A stretch of 64,000 nt of DNA from contig OZ023188.1 in assembly GCA_963995505.1 (NCBI GenBank), positions 18,861,912 through 18,925,911 on the forward strand. The letters run 5' to 3'. The first letter of the stretch is position 1; every line of letters starts with the position of its first letter. The notes below the pieces were generated by a model, which ran no database searches, was not told the DNA's origin, and saw nothing but the letters and a program-made list of their open reading frames with translations. The stretch comes from Hypericum androsaemum. Taxonomy: Eukaryota; Streptophyta; Magnoliopsida; Malpighiales; Hypericaceae. The position numbers were made by a program, and so were the translations under genes. Shown here one piece after another: positions 43,501 through 54,933 of the stretch.

Positions 43501-45072
43501 ATGATAAGGAGAGAAGACAAAGGGGTCCTGTTTAACTACTGAAGATGTTAAACTAAAGGTGATATATAAGCAAACTCCATAAAGCTGAAGCGTATCAATA
43601 AGCTTTTTAGATGATCAATTTACCTCTGCATCCAAGAATATGCGCTCCAATGCAGCAGTCATATTTGACAAGACAACCTCATGTGCTGCAGGAATTCCGC
43701 TTTTTAAAACCTGAAGGGCAAACAGAGGATCAGTTATTGGACAGGAAAAGAAACTAAGACCCATATATCACATAAACTGTTAAAGGAAATAAAGCCTTTG
43801 GTGAGGACTAGGCTTCTGATCTCTAAAGAACCTGAAGATGACACACATAAGAGCTTCAGCTTGATTCTTTGGTGAGGACGACAACGGCATGCAACATATA
43901 AAACAAACATGATATGCAACCCCGTCGTACCAATAAGCATACCTAGATAAACAACAGAGGTGTCTGCTATCCAGAATTTTTATATAACCAATTCACACCA
44001 AAGCAATCAAACAGCTTCCAAATATGCTAAGAACCAGAACTAGGGAATTCTTGAAACAATACAACCAACGGTCCAATTTAAGAAGTTATCTAGAAGCTCT
44101 ATGTAAGGGCAGGAACGTCCTTTGAGTATGGAAAGATAACATGTCAAGTAAAGGCATCAAGCGACGACCAGAATGCCATCCATTGCAGCCAAAACAATGA
44201 CAAGAATGCATCTACATCACGTAAAAAAAAAACTTAACTGTTTTACAAAATTCATTCACTTATTTTACCGCATTACTGTAATTGTGAAAGAGCTCTTCCA
44301 TTCCGGCTGCAACATTAGGAGGAAGCCTCCCCGCTATAGCTTCCGTCCTGATTATCGATAGTAACTCTGCATAGACACCACAAGAGCAGCCTTAATAAGA
44401 CGAGTCCGGGAAGAAATAGCAAACCAATCCTTCTTACTTTTCTAAATGAGCTAAGCACGCCACTAACAGTACGATCACGAAGTTAAAATATTCCAGTTTC
44501 CGAACGGAGCTAATAAACAAAATTGTCAACAAAACTATCACATACTTATTCCAGATCCGTCTCCTTATATTTTCCTCCTGTTCTCTCTTATCAACACTAA
44601 TCGGAAACGTGATAACATGAACCAACAGATATTCAGCTACATTGCCTCCGCGAACGAAATTAACTAAAAAAGAGACGAAGGAGAAAGAAGAACGGAAAAG
44701 ATGAGAAAAGGAACCTTCTCCGGATTTAGCCTCGCGGATAGCGCGCGCGTGGCTCCGCTTCTCCTTGCCTTCTTTCACCTCCCGGCTAGTCGCGAGTTGA
44801 GCTTCCAGGACCTCCTTGTCCTTGACCAATTCGGCCATTGCGTTGATGCGGCGGGGGGAGGAGAGTACGGACCTCCGCGTGCTGGATCTCAGGCTGAAAC
44901 CAAACGACGGCGTAGAAGACGAAGAGGAAGAGCAAGAAGCGAAAGAGAGAGACGAGGAGGAAGAAGAAACCCTAGGGGATTTTGTAGGCGTCGGCGAAGC
45001 TCTGAGGAGCGAAAACGACGACGATGTGGTGGCTGTGGATAAACGGAGAGGCGAAGTGGAGGAAATGATCAT
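40539..45072 (-). CDS. ATS1: Chloroplast glycerol-3-phosphate acyltransferase, 12 exons
   Basis: Exons 44715-45072, 44269-44366, 43624-43710, 43430-43527, 43161-43218, 42745-42846, 42592-42653, 42381-42491, 41891-41969, 41062-41181, 40869-40982 and 40539-40673 join in frame to 473 aa, all GT-AG. The first ~75 residues are Ser/Thr-rich with an SSPRR border, a chloroplast transit peptide. The soluble stromal enzyme transfers acyl from acyl-ACP to the sn-1 position of glycerol-3-phosphate, the first step of the prokaryotic glycerolipid pathway. The helical N-terminal domain ([16 protein letters not shown]) precedes the catalytic motif NHQTEAD with His243 and Asp248. [21 protein letters not shown] and [19 protein letters not shown] form the phosphate-binding and catalytic pocket. 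The length and exon layout are normal, so the gene should be functional. Confidence 0.95.
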
Positions 45073-46616
45073 GTCGCGGTTGGTTGTTCCAGGCTTCCAG
45101 GTATTTATTTCTTTGGTTTGGCTTTAAACGGTTAAGATGTGGATAAACGAGAGGAAGCTGCGGACTCGGATTCCTATTGACCGTTTCTTTAGCGCTGTAT
45201 CATCGGAGGGAGAGGAAATGAAACGGGAAGGGAAGGGAAGGGAAGCCGGGAAGTTCTCTCTTTGTTTTATACTGATTCAAATTCGAAGCCACTTACTTCA
45301 AACTAAAACAATATTTTATTCCGTTCTTCCAAGTAATTTATTGGTAGTGTGTGTGTTAAGGGAGGTGGGGAGTTGACGTTATACTTCCTATGTGATTCTC
45401 ATTTTAGGCCATCCCTCCATAAATAGGCTCTTCCTCTTCTTCTTTCAAAAAAAAACTATAGATTAAAACGTTACCAAAAAGTATATACTAAAAGGCTTTG
45501 ACCAAATTAAAGAACTATAGATTAAAAAGCTCTGCTACCAACCAACACGGCTTTGGCAGCAACTTTCCGACTCCAAATATAATCGAGGAGCTGCGTCGTT
45601 ACAAATTAATTGTAACACGAATATCATGTGATATTTTTAAATCGTCAACACAATTTGTAAGTCAACGAGAATATTCTACTTCTCTGTTACTTTTTTATAT
45701 ATCACATAGTATCCAAATAATCATACTAGTTAATTCCAATTTAATTCAAATAAAACTTCTAGAGAATAAGAAAATTTTCACAACAAATAGTGTGAACAAA
45801 ATTCTCTGGACAATAGAAGTTGGCACCGTGTAGCTTAACATATTTTCTTTCAATTACTTTATAGTTTACAAATTATTAAAAAATTTGATTGAGGTCTCTT
45901 CAATTGACACGATTAACTCTCTTCCCTCATATTAACGACACATGATAAATAAATATACTAATAAAGTGAAATTGGGGCAAAATAAATAGGCCTTTTGCAT
46001 GGAGTCCCCCGTTGTCCGGTTAACACGCGGATCCTGCTGCAGGTGATCACAAAGCGGGTGCGCACGTGATTTGCGTCGCCGGAGGAACCGACGAATGGGC
46101 GAGTGGTTGTCGAGTACCGATGCGCTACGCCTCCGGATTGGGAGAGAATATCGGGACACGTGGCTTAGGGTGGTTAATCCAACGTGTTTTGCCTTTGCTA
46201 TTGGCGCTTGAAGTTGACTTGATGGTCCAATTTTTATTTCCATACCCGTCATTGACTTTTCATTTTTTGATTTTTCTAGTATTTCGAACGTATATTAGTT
46301 AATTGGTCACCTTTATTTTATAGTTATAAATACATACTTATAATATCATTTAGAAATTGCCCTAATATATCATTAATAATTAAGAACAACTATCAACATA
46401 TTTTTTTAAAACAATTTTCAATGAGCACTAGCAACTTGCAGCCAGAATCAACCATCAGGCATCAACTGTCATTCTTCTTCAGTAGTATAAGAAACTAACC
46501 AATAGATAATTTTAAAATATTGTATTATAAAAAATGCAATATAAAGAGCATGCCCTCTTTAAGTGGTGCAATCCCTTTGAAAATGCGTACATTTGCCACG
46601 CACCTATTTAGGGAGT
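45073..46616. other. GPAT promoter and intergenic DNA
   Basis: The GPAT 5' leader and promoter occupy the first few hundred bases. The remaining DNA is AT-rich with no recognised gene; frames such as 45498-45833 and 45932-46252 have no domain and no conserved partner in view. Confidence 0.5.
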
Positions 46617-46624
46617 ACTGCAGT

Positions 46625-47981
46625 TAGACCTGACTACGGTTCGAATTTGGACGAATTTTAATCGAATTTATTCGAATTCGAATTCATCAAAACATTAAAC
46701 CGTATTCAATTCTTCACAAGACGAATCGAATACGAATTATAAATTTTCGAATTAGAATCGAATTATAATCGAATTATAATCGAATTCGAATTCAAATTAA
46801 TTCCAACGATGTTGAACATCTTGTGGAAAACGTTTTGGTTTCATGTTGTTTAATTTACAAAATTTTTTCCAATCTTTTAGCAATTTTGGGCGAGCCCATA
46901 ATAAATTAAGTGCTTATTTAATTGGTCCTAATGTAAAGTCTAAAGCTTTAATTCCATCTTGGGTACAAAGATTATATATATGACATGCACATCTAATATG
47001 AAAAAAATTTCTTCCGAATCGTGTACAAAAAATTTCTAAATCTTTAACCATAACATTATTAGAACTTGCATTATCTAGAGAAATTGAAAATATTTTTTGA
47101 ACTAGATTATATTCTTGTAAAATAATATGCAATATTTTATAACAATTATTCCCACTATGACTATCATCAAAAACTCTATATGCAATTATTCTTTTTTGTA
47201 TATTCCATTCATTATCAATCCAATGATATGTAACACCAAAATATGAATGTGTTTGCCAATGATCACTCCATATATCACAATAAGAGAAGTAACTCAAATT
47301 AGTAAACTTGAGGGAGAATTTATATAGCTCAAATTTTCAATAAGAGAAGTAGAGAATTGAGATTGGAATGTGTAAAATTTGAAGAATAAGAGGTGGTATT
47401 TATAGAGTTGGGAAGAAATTCTGAATTTATAAAAAAAAATTTAAAAAGTACCAACAGTAAAAAAAATGGTAACCTAGGGATTAAAACGGTAACAAAAAAA
47501 TGGTAAGAAAAAAACGGTAATTTGCCATTGAAATTTAAATTTCCCCTCCCCCTTCCCTTTTAATTCCCGCCCCCCACCCCCCCTTTTTTTTTAATTCCCC
47601 CCCCCCCCCCCTTCCTTTTTAATTCCCTCCCCCTTTTGAATTCGAATTTGATACGAATCGAATTCAAATTACGAATTTGAATTCGAATTTGATACAAATT
47701 CGAATTACAAATTCGAATTTGATACGAATTCGAATTACGAATTCGAATTCGAATTTGATACGAATCAAATTCGAATTTGATACGAATCAAATTCGAATTA
47801 TAAATTCGAATTGAATTCGCCGGTTTGACGAATTACAAAAAATTTGAACCGTATTCAATTCTTATCATGACAAATTCGAATCGAATTTTTGACGAATCAA
47901 ATTATTGTCGAATCGAATCGAATTTTTTGCAAATCGAATCGAATCGAATCACGAATCGGATTCAATTCATGGCCAGGTCTA
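46625..47981. mobile_element. hAT transposon deletion derivative with perfect 8-bp TSD
   Basis: The 1,357-bp element begins TAGACCTG and ends CAGGTCTA. It is flanked by identical ACTGCAGT octamers (46617-46624 and 47982-47989). Subterminal DNA on both sides is packed with gaattcgaatt-type words. The interior holds a transposase fragment on the minus strand and, at 47,540-47,640, a run of C-rich ccccc(t) tracts. It belongs to the RICESLEEPER-like hAT group by its coding fragment. Confidence 0.92.
46914..47297 (-). pseudogene. hAT (RICESLEEPER-like) transposase fragment
   Basis: The 127-codon frame starts MSYFSYCDIWSDHWQTHSY and continues VTYHWIDNEWNIQKRIIAYR, ISLDNASSN and FFHIRCACHIYNLCTQDGI. 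This is the RNase H-like core around the second catalytic Asp and the conserved HIRCACHxxNL block of plant hAT transposases. The N-terminal BED zinc finger and the C-terminal dimerisation domain are missing, so the protein cannot be an active transposase. Confidence 0.85.
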
Positions 47982-47997
47982 ACTGCAGTAACACAGA

Positions 47998-48137
47998 AAA
48001 ATAGGTTCTGGCAAAATAAATGGATTTCTTCTCAAATTTATTAGTTCTATGCTCAACCGCAAAGAGAATAAAATAGGTTCTGGCAAAATAAATGGATTTC
48101 TTCTCAAATTTATTAGTTCTATGCTCAACCGCGAAGA
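47998..48137. repeat. 72-bp tandem duplication
   Basis: Two adjacent copies of a 72-bp unit (ataggttctggcaaaataaa ... gctcaaccgc) lie immediately right of the hAT element and are nearly identical. 48,138-48,443 beyond it is the 3' flank of DAD1. Confidence 0.85.
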
Positions 48138-48443
48138 TTCTCTTTGTTTTTGTCTACCACTCTTTGATATTTAAAATCGAATATCATATCATAGGTTCTC
48201 TCACAAGATGTTCGTCTTTAAAAGTTTGTAATTCTGAAACATCATCACGAGAATAAAAAGAAAGACTTTCAGGTTTCCAGCTAGTATAAAAGGTCCAAAC
48301 GAGTTCAGAAATTTAGCTGGCAATTCAGAGTGACCAGTGTGCATCCAAAGGGCAGAATTGTGATACTAGTTGCAAAAATCTATCTTTATAACTCAGATCA
48401 GAAGCAAGGAAACAATTCCGTTGCGAAACAAGGTAGCTCAAAC

Positions 48444-49887
48444 TTAACCTAAGAAGTTCATAATCACCAAGTGCAGCACCAAGTTGCAGAGGAGAAAATC
48501 AGCAAAAGCACGTTCAGGTGGCAAATCCTGTAATTTGGACGGAAACAATCAGTTAACAAAGCTCTTGTTCCTTGTTTCTTCATTGATGATAAAACCAAGC
48601 CTATGGTTCCAAGTTGTTCTAACACAACTTGAAAGGCTTCCGTTTGAAATTGCTTTCCTCTAATTAGAAAACCAAAAGAATAGTGAGGAAATCTGACCTT
48701 GAATTCTTTGTTGTCTTTGTTCACTTGGATCCGGAGGCAAACTGTCAAAAGTACGAGAAACTTGATGAGTCTAAAGATCAATCCAACAGTTGCATATTTC
48801 AGCTGGGAGCTTAAAGATAGTGCGGCTGCTTCCAACTTACCAGCAAGGACTGCTGTCCCTACACAAGAAAGCACCCCGGAGAGGAAAGAGTTGAAAGGAA
48901 ATGATCCGACAGTGGCCATGTAAACTACCTGCAACCAAGAAGCAAATCATAAAAGATTTAGCACCCTGTTGCAGTTGAGGCAAATTAGGAGAAAGGCAAC
49001 ACTATCCGCAAGCAAATGTTCGATTGAAACTGAAATTCAGATGACGATGGGACATTGCTTCAATTTTTGGAGACAAGGAGGACTACTTAAAGGTCAAATC
49101 ACTCAATTGGCAGGAACAGCCAGCAGAATCATAGTTTCGTTTCCACTAGTAACAAGAATCTGAAAAAAGAAACAGATGACGGCGGCTGGGACATTGCCTC
49201 ATCATTCACAGAAAATTATGACTGCTCGAACATGAAACAACTCAATTGGCAGGAAAATCCAGCAAAAATCATAGTTTCTGGTTCACTGGTAACCAGAACG
49301 GGATGAGAGTCAGGAAAACCCCTAAAGTCAGCTTCTAAAGCAGCGATATTCCACGATCAACATTTTCACAAGGATCAACCATCCAATGAACCTGATGCGA
49401 ATGTCGAAACACCAAGAACATCCGCAATGACCGAAACTGGGACAAGGTGTGAACTATGTGGATTTCAATTCCGATATCCCCAATATTCACCACAGAAGGG
49501 AAATCCACAGTCGAGAGGCACCACTATTAGGTTTAAAATGAATCCGTGAACATCGGAAACCCATACTCCCGAGGAATCACGAATCCAACAAACAAATCAC
49601 TACGGAACAATTCACCCTGGCGCGAGATAGAATTAGCAGATCAAAAGAGTTGCGAGTGGAAATCGATGGATTACCTGGATGATCGCAGTGAAGACCGCAA
49701 AACCGACATAGAGATCGATGAACTGAAGCAAACAAAAAAATTAGGAGAGAGATGAAGGAATCAGAGAGAGAGAGGCGAAGTAGAGAGGAAGGGAAGAGCG
49801 GACCTTGAGAGTGGTGGGAGTAGCAGCGTAAGCGGATCGGAGGGATTGGAACAGTGCCTGGGCGTCCTTTCCTGTTGATCTCGCCAT
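48444..49887 (-). CDS. DAD1: DAD1, subunit of oligosaccharyltransferase, five exons
   Basis: Exons 49804-49887, 49675-49722, 48841-48928, 48698-48741 and 48444-48527 join to 115 aa, the normal family length, with GT-AG borders. It starts MARSTGKDAQALFQSLRSAY, continues FIDLYVGFAVFTAIIQVVYM and GSFPFNSFLSGVLSCVGTAV, and ends LVLHLVIMNFLG. Three hydrophobic segments place it in the ER membrane, where it is a small subunit of the complex that N-glycosylates nascent proteins; its loss triggers cell death in animals and plants. It is single-copy here, in a conserved housekeeping cluster. Nothing is odd. Confidence 0.96.
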
Positions 49888-50462
49888 CAGATCCTTCTTC
49901 TTCTTCTTCTTCCCTCCCTCTGATGGTGGCCCTATTTGCCCTAACCTTTTATCAAGCCTCGTGTGTTTTCAGTGTACAAGGGGCAGAAGAGAGAGACACT
50001 ATGGATGAGCTTGACTTTGACTCCAAAACTGCGCCCAACGTCGGAGAAGTTCATTTGGGCTTCAAAGGTTTTCTTCCGCTTTCCTTACTGGGCCGGCAGA
50101 TAACGGACCAGACCATCGAATTAATTAATTCGATGTACTATTCCGTATTGGTCACAATATTTTTCTCAAATTAATTAATTCTCGTTTCTAAAACAGAATT
50201 ACTTAATTGTTAAAGGTTACAATTTTAAATAATTGTTTTGTTATAATTCAAATGTGGTTGACTCAAATTTGGAATAGGTTATCGTTATTGTTAAAAAAAA
50301 TTAATTAGGCCACGTGGCTGCATCAGAACAACAGCAAGTCCCAAAAATCACGAGAAAAGCACCTCAAAATGGAAACCGACTTCCCACCGAATCGACAATT
50401 CTGAGGCGGAATATCAACTAAAAGAGAGCTCACACTCTCGCTCGCCTGCTGTATCCTCCAAA
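49888..50462. promoter_or_regulatory. Bidirectional promoter region between DAD1 and the At1g32220-like gene
   Basis: Only 575 bp separate the two divergent start codons. It contains CT-rich leader sequence on both sides (cttcttcttcttcttcc near 49,900; cacactctcgctcgcc near 50,432) and an AT-rich middle. Shared regulation is inferred from distance only. Confidence 0.5.
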
Positions 50463-52445
50463 ATGACGTCGTTTCCGTCGTGTCCCGCATTTCGCTGCTC
50501 TCCTTCCACCTCCCCCTTCCCTTCCCGCTCGATTTCCCATCCTAGCAACCGGTAACCTCTAATTTACCCGTAATTTAAGCTGAAATTGAGAAGCGAGGCC
50601 TGACAATAACACTGGAATGTGTGTGTGTGTCCCCTTCCAGCTCGTGCAGGTTCCGGATACGCAGCAGCTACGCCGGCGCCGCCAGTGTCGGCGCGGACGA
50701 CTTCAGGTCGTCGGCGATTGACGTTGTCGCCGACGTTAGGGCGGAGAGGGTGCGTTCGCCAGCTATTGTTCAGTTGGAGTAGTTTCGTGTTGTTTTGATT
50801 CTATTTTTTTAAAAGGTGTTTTGATTCTATTATTAGGTTCTGTTTGTTTATAGAGCGGAAAATATTTTCTTTTAGTGCAAAACGACCTCCTAAAAAGAAG
50901 TCATTCGGAAGATTTTCTGGTGAAGCAAACGGAGTCTTAGTGTCGTTCTTTTGGTATCATTTGCTAGTAGGTTGTGGTGTTGGGAGGCAATGGATTCGTC
51001 GGTTCCGCGGTTTGCAAGGCGGCTGTTTCCAAGGGCATAGAGGTTCTGAGCCTTAGCAGGTCTCCTCTCTTTTGTTTCTACAATCTCCGCTTCTGTTTTC
51101 GCCTTTTTGTTTTGGTTTTGTTGAGTCTGAGAAACTTGTTCCGTTGTTCAGGTCCGGGCGCCCCAATAATCCGGCTTCGTGGTTGGACCAGGTTACCTGG
51201 ATACCAGGTATGCTTTAGACGAGCAACACGTGCTTCTTCTTGCTTTGAAGTCCATAGGTCAATCAAAGGCGACGAATTCAGAGACTCTCGCATGTCTACA
51301 GGAGATGTCTTCTACACCAACTGGGATGAAGTGCTTCCTGGAGCTACTGCTGTGATTTCAACACTCGGAGGTTTTGGCAGTGAGGAGCAGATGCAGAGGA
51401 TTAACGGAGAGGCTAATATTGTTGCTGTCAATGCAGCATGTGATTATGGTGAGTATCTGGTTGCAGTTCCGTCTTGATTTTATGATTGAAGCACTTACTG
51501 GATATTGTTCAAGCAAAAAATGTGGACCGCCAATCCAAATCTGCGCTCAGAATACTATTCAGCTTCGATAGGTTTCAAAGGAATAAATATTGTTTCTTTC
51601 TCTTCATTTGGAAACTAAAATTAACTGATATCAGTGCTTCTGGGTCTATGAATATTGTGTTGGTCAAAGATGCATTTTGATGAATCTTGTAGGCTGGCAA
51701 TTTGCTGAGTTTGAATCTAATTTATGATGGGTTGTCATTTTTTTCTGCAGGAATCCCAAAGTTTATCCTCGTCTCCGTGCACGATTACAATCTACCGTCT
51801 TTTCTGCTTCAGTCAGGATACTTCACAGGAAAGAGGAAAGCCGAGTCAGAACTTCTTTCCAAATATCCAGGCTCTGGTAAGATTCCAGTTATCCTATTGG
51901 TTATGCTCTCAGACTGTTAAGATCGATAGCATGTCTTTCTATTCCATAAGTACATTTTAGGAACCCACAGATTTCGAGGATGGGATACGAAGATATAAAA
52001 CCTCAACAACAGTTATAATCTTTCATAGAGCAGAAAAGCTTAAATGAGAATAGTGTCAATTTAGGAAGATGGAAATGATCCTCCTGCTGCTCGAATAAGT
52101 AGTCAATCTTTCGGCTCTTGGTCTTCCCTGTGTTAATAGCTGTTGCTTCTGGATCTCCTAGGTGTGGTTTTAAGACCAGGTTTCATCTACGGGAAAAGGA
52201 GAGTGGCAGATGATATTGAGATTCCTCTGGATTGGATTGGGGAACCACTCGAGAGAATTCTCCGGGCCACAGAAAACATCACAAAACCATTAAGCTCTCT
52301 TCCAGCATCCGATCTCTTGTTGGCTCCGCCCATCAGCGTTGAAGATGTAGCTCTAGCTGCAATTAACGCAGTAACCGACGACGACATGTTTGGCGTTTTC
52401 ACAATCGAGCAAATGAAGCAAGCAGCTGCAAATGTGAAAGTGTAA
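50463..52445 (+). CDS. Plastid NAD(P)-binding Rossmann protein (At1g32220/NDUFA9-like), seven exons
   Basis: Exons 50463-50551, 50641-50749, 50971-51059, 51152-51207, 51302-51448, 51751-51876 and 52162-52445 join in frame to 299 aa. The N-terminus (about 1-45) is rich in Ser, Pro and Arg, a transit peptide. The dinucleotide-binding motif VVVLGGNGFVGSAV (Gly71, Gly74, Gly77) opens an atypical short-chain dehydrogenase fold. Later blocks are RSGRPNNPASWLDQVTWIPG, AVISTLGGFGS, FILVSVHDYNLP, YFTGKRKAESELL and VVLRPGFIYGKR. The Tyr/Lys pair of classical SDRs is replaced by YF..KRKAE, as in this family. Relatives sit on plastoglobules or thylakoids; the substrate is unknown. Confidence 0.9.
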
Positions 52446-53139
52446 ATCACCTCTCTCTTGGACATGTTTAAATCGCAAAGAAACACTCACTCTGACGACA
52501 GAGAGATGAGAATTTTATGCATCCATCTTCTTTTTGGTGAAATTTCATGTATCTATCTTCCTTTCATTTAGTTATCATTACATGTGGGAAAGGATTGGCG
52601 TAGCAGATACTTTTGGCTTAGCCACGGAGGGTTTAGTGGAACTTTTCATGGCGGCTTCATTTGATACGGTATATCCATGTCCTAAACAAAATCATTAACT
52701 TATAGATAACTTTGCATAATGGCGTAGAAAAATTGACGGAAGTCGGATATCATTCCTGGCATGTGTAATAAAAATTTACCTAAATGTTTATATAGCTTCC
52801 GGTGCATTTTGAAGGTAGAAGGTGTTCACAAAAAATATATGACCACTAAGTTTACGTATCTGATTCATCAACCATCTAAAACTACGCCATCAAAATAATA
52901 AGAGTGATCATATCCTTCTCCTGGTACCACACTTCTTGGACCACAAAGGAATGAACTGGTAAAATAAAGTTCCAGACGTTTTGAACTCCTTAAACCCCGG
53001 AAGGAAATGACAGCAAAAGCTACTTGATAGTTTCAGCAATCACTTGGAGGAACCAGGATGGTGCTTGGGTCAAAATTGTACAACCAAATTGTTATCTCAA
53101 CCTTGTGCTTTCTGAGTTCTGACAGTGTAGCGAAATGTC
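52446..53139. other. Convergent intergenic region
   Basis: The 3' UTR of the At1g32220-like gene (plus) and of the SMN gene (minus) face each other here. No further gene is seen. Confidence 0.5.
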
Positions 53140-54933
53140 TCAGTTCTTGTCGACGGAGTGTTCTGCGAGGTACCTGCACAGAGTTCACATTAAGTCAAGA
53201 GACCTGAATGCAATATGATTCTCAGAATCCGTCCGAAACCGCAAACAGTATCTGAATAGTATGAACCAAAGGATAACGTAAAGAGTAACTGTCAGCAGAT
53301 AAGAAATACTTCCATAAACAGCTAACAAGAAAAGTGAAACAGACAGCTCAGCTTCCGCTGAATATAAAGCCAAGAGGCTAGCCCTCGTTAGGCCGCTCTT
53401 TTAGTAGGGCTTTGATGGCCGTTAGATTTGACGTGGTAAACAATGTCCCAGGCAACATCAGAACTCGAGGCAAGTCCAGATTCATATTGACTTCCAAACC
53501 TTATATCACGCTAGCACCCCCGAGTAATTTATGACAGTTAATGAAGATTCATTGGACAAAAGCTTCCAATATGGAGATGCATTCTGATCAAGACCAAATG
53601 TAGTATGAGTTTCTATCACTAACATGCAATAGGTGGCATTAGCTAGCAGCCATTTACATATTTTTCTTGAAATTGGCAACAGCATTTCAGTCACCTTAAT
53701 CAACGTTGCTATAAAAGCGTTTAGCCACGAGAGTTAACACTGATCTCTGACTTGAAAAGAAGGATTAGTGTACATACTTGCCGGTATAAAGTCCAGCAGA
53801 GAACCAGGCTTTCAGAACCATGTTAAGATCTGTTTCGCAAGTATTGCTGCCCATCATATCTCCTTCAATGTCTGTCTGACTCTCTTTCTCTGTGTTCCAT
53901 GAGAAACAACGAGAAACGATTTCCGTTAAAATAAGAAAATGCAGATGGTCAAGCTACTATCCATCATTTTCAATCCACTACATTGGCTTATACCCTTCGT
54001 CAACTGAATTGGATAAATTGATCATACCTTTGGTACCAGAATCCCCAGAAGATTTGATCTTCAAGGAGGATAGTGCTGCTTCTGCAGCTTCCACAGCTCT
54101 CTTAAAAAAATCAACACCAAGTGTAGGCTCTCCAGGCCCTGCTGCTAGGGAATTATTCGGACAGACTTTGTTATAACTATCCATATCTGCAGAGCAACCA
54201 GGATACGGGCACGTTGCAACAGGAGGATGGCAAGCACGAGAACAGCAACAACAACAAGCAGATGGAAGAGAAGCTTGGTCCACCGGAACTGCGCGGTCGT
54301 AAGAGGTGGAGCAGGCGCCCAACGTAGCATCATAACCAGAACCTTGAGCAGGGTACTGATGATCATAAGCACCACCAAACTGTTGAAGTTGTTGCCAAAC
54401 CGCTTGCCTCTTCTCCTCAATCTCGTAGTACTCATTCAAGAGCTTGTTATAGTCCTCCATGACCTGCGGATCCGAATAGGCCTGGTGTGGCGTGACATGA
54501 CCCGAATCATAACCTCCACTTGCCTCTCCCAACTCGTTCGCCACCTCCAAACCAGCATTGCCGCTTCCACTCACTTCCCTAACATTGCACAAAATATGAA
54601 ATCCCATAATAAACTTCAAGACCTAATTTGCATTACTCGAAAAAAAGGAAAAATTAATAGATCGAAACCTTAATTCACCACTTCCTTTCTCTTCCCCAGG
54701 AGCACCGATCGAAGTATTATCAATTACGCCCTCGCTCTTTTTAATTGGCCCGTGCATCTTCTGGATAAAGGAAACCCTAAGTAAATGTATAAATCGAAAA
54801 CAAGAAGGAAAAAAAAGAGAGAAGATAAATCAAACTCAGGGAGAGAGACCTTGTAATTGGAAATGGCGTCGTCGAAGGCGTTAAGAAGAGCGGAGTCATC
54901 CCATAGCTCTCCTTCTCTACCTCCTCTCCCCAT
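53140..54933 (-). CDS. SMN: Plant SMN (survival motor neuron) homologue, five exons
   Basis: Exons 54850-54933, 54669-54760, 54028-54578, 53778-53889 and 53140-53173 join in frame to 290 aa. The N-terminal LWDDSALLNAFDDAISNYK (residues 10-28) is the Gemin2-binding helix of SMN, and the C-terminus VLKAWFSAGLYTGKYLAEH is the YG-box oligomerisation helix. Between them lie an acidic and coiled EYYEIEEKRQAVWQQL segment and a Cys-rich stretch ACCCCCSRACHPP. No Tudor domain is visible, so arginine-methyl binding is probably absent or moved to another protein. The role is assembly of Sm rings on spliceosomal snRNAs. The last exon is only 34 nt; using the GT in AA|GTATGT keeps the YG box in frame. Confidence 0.82.

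Noticed and set aside
53778..53790. A GC-AG intron in SMN after TATACCG
   Set aside because: Using the nearby AA|GTATGT donor with the acceptor at 53,174 keeps frame and restores the YG box, so no unusual splice site is needed.
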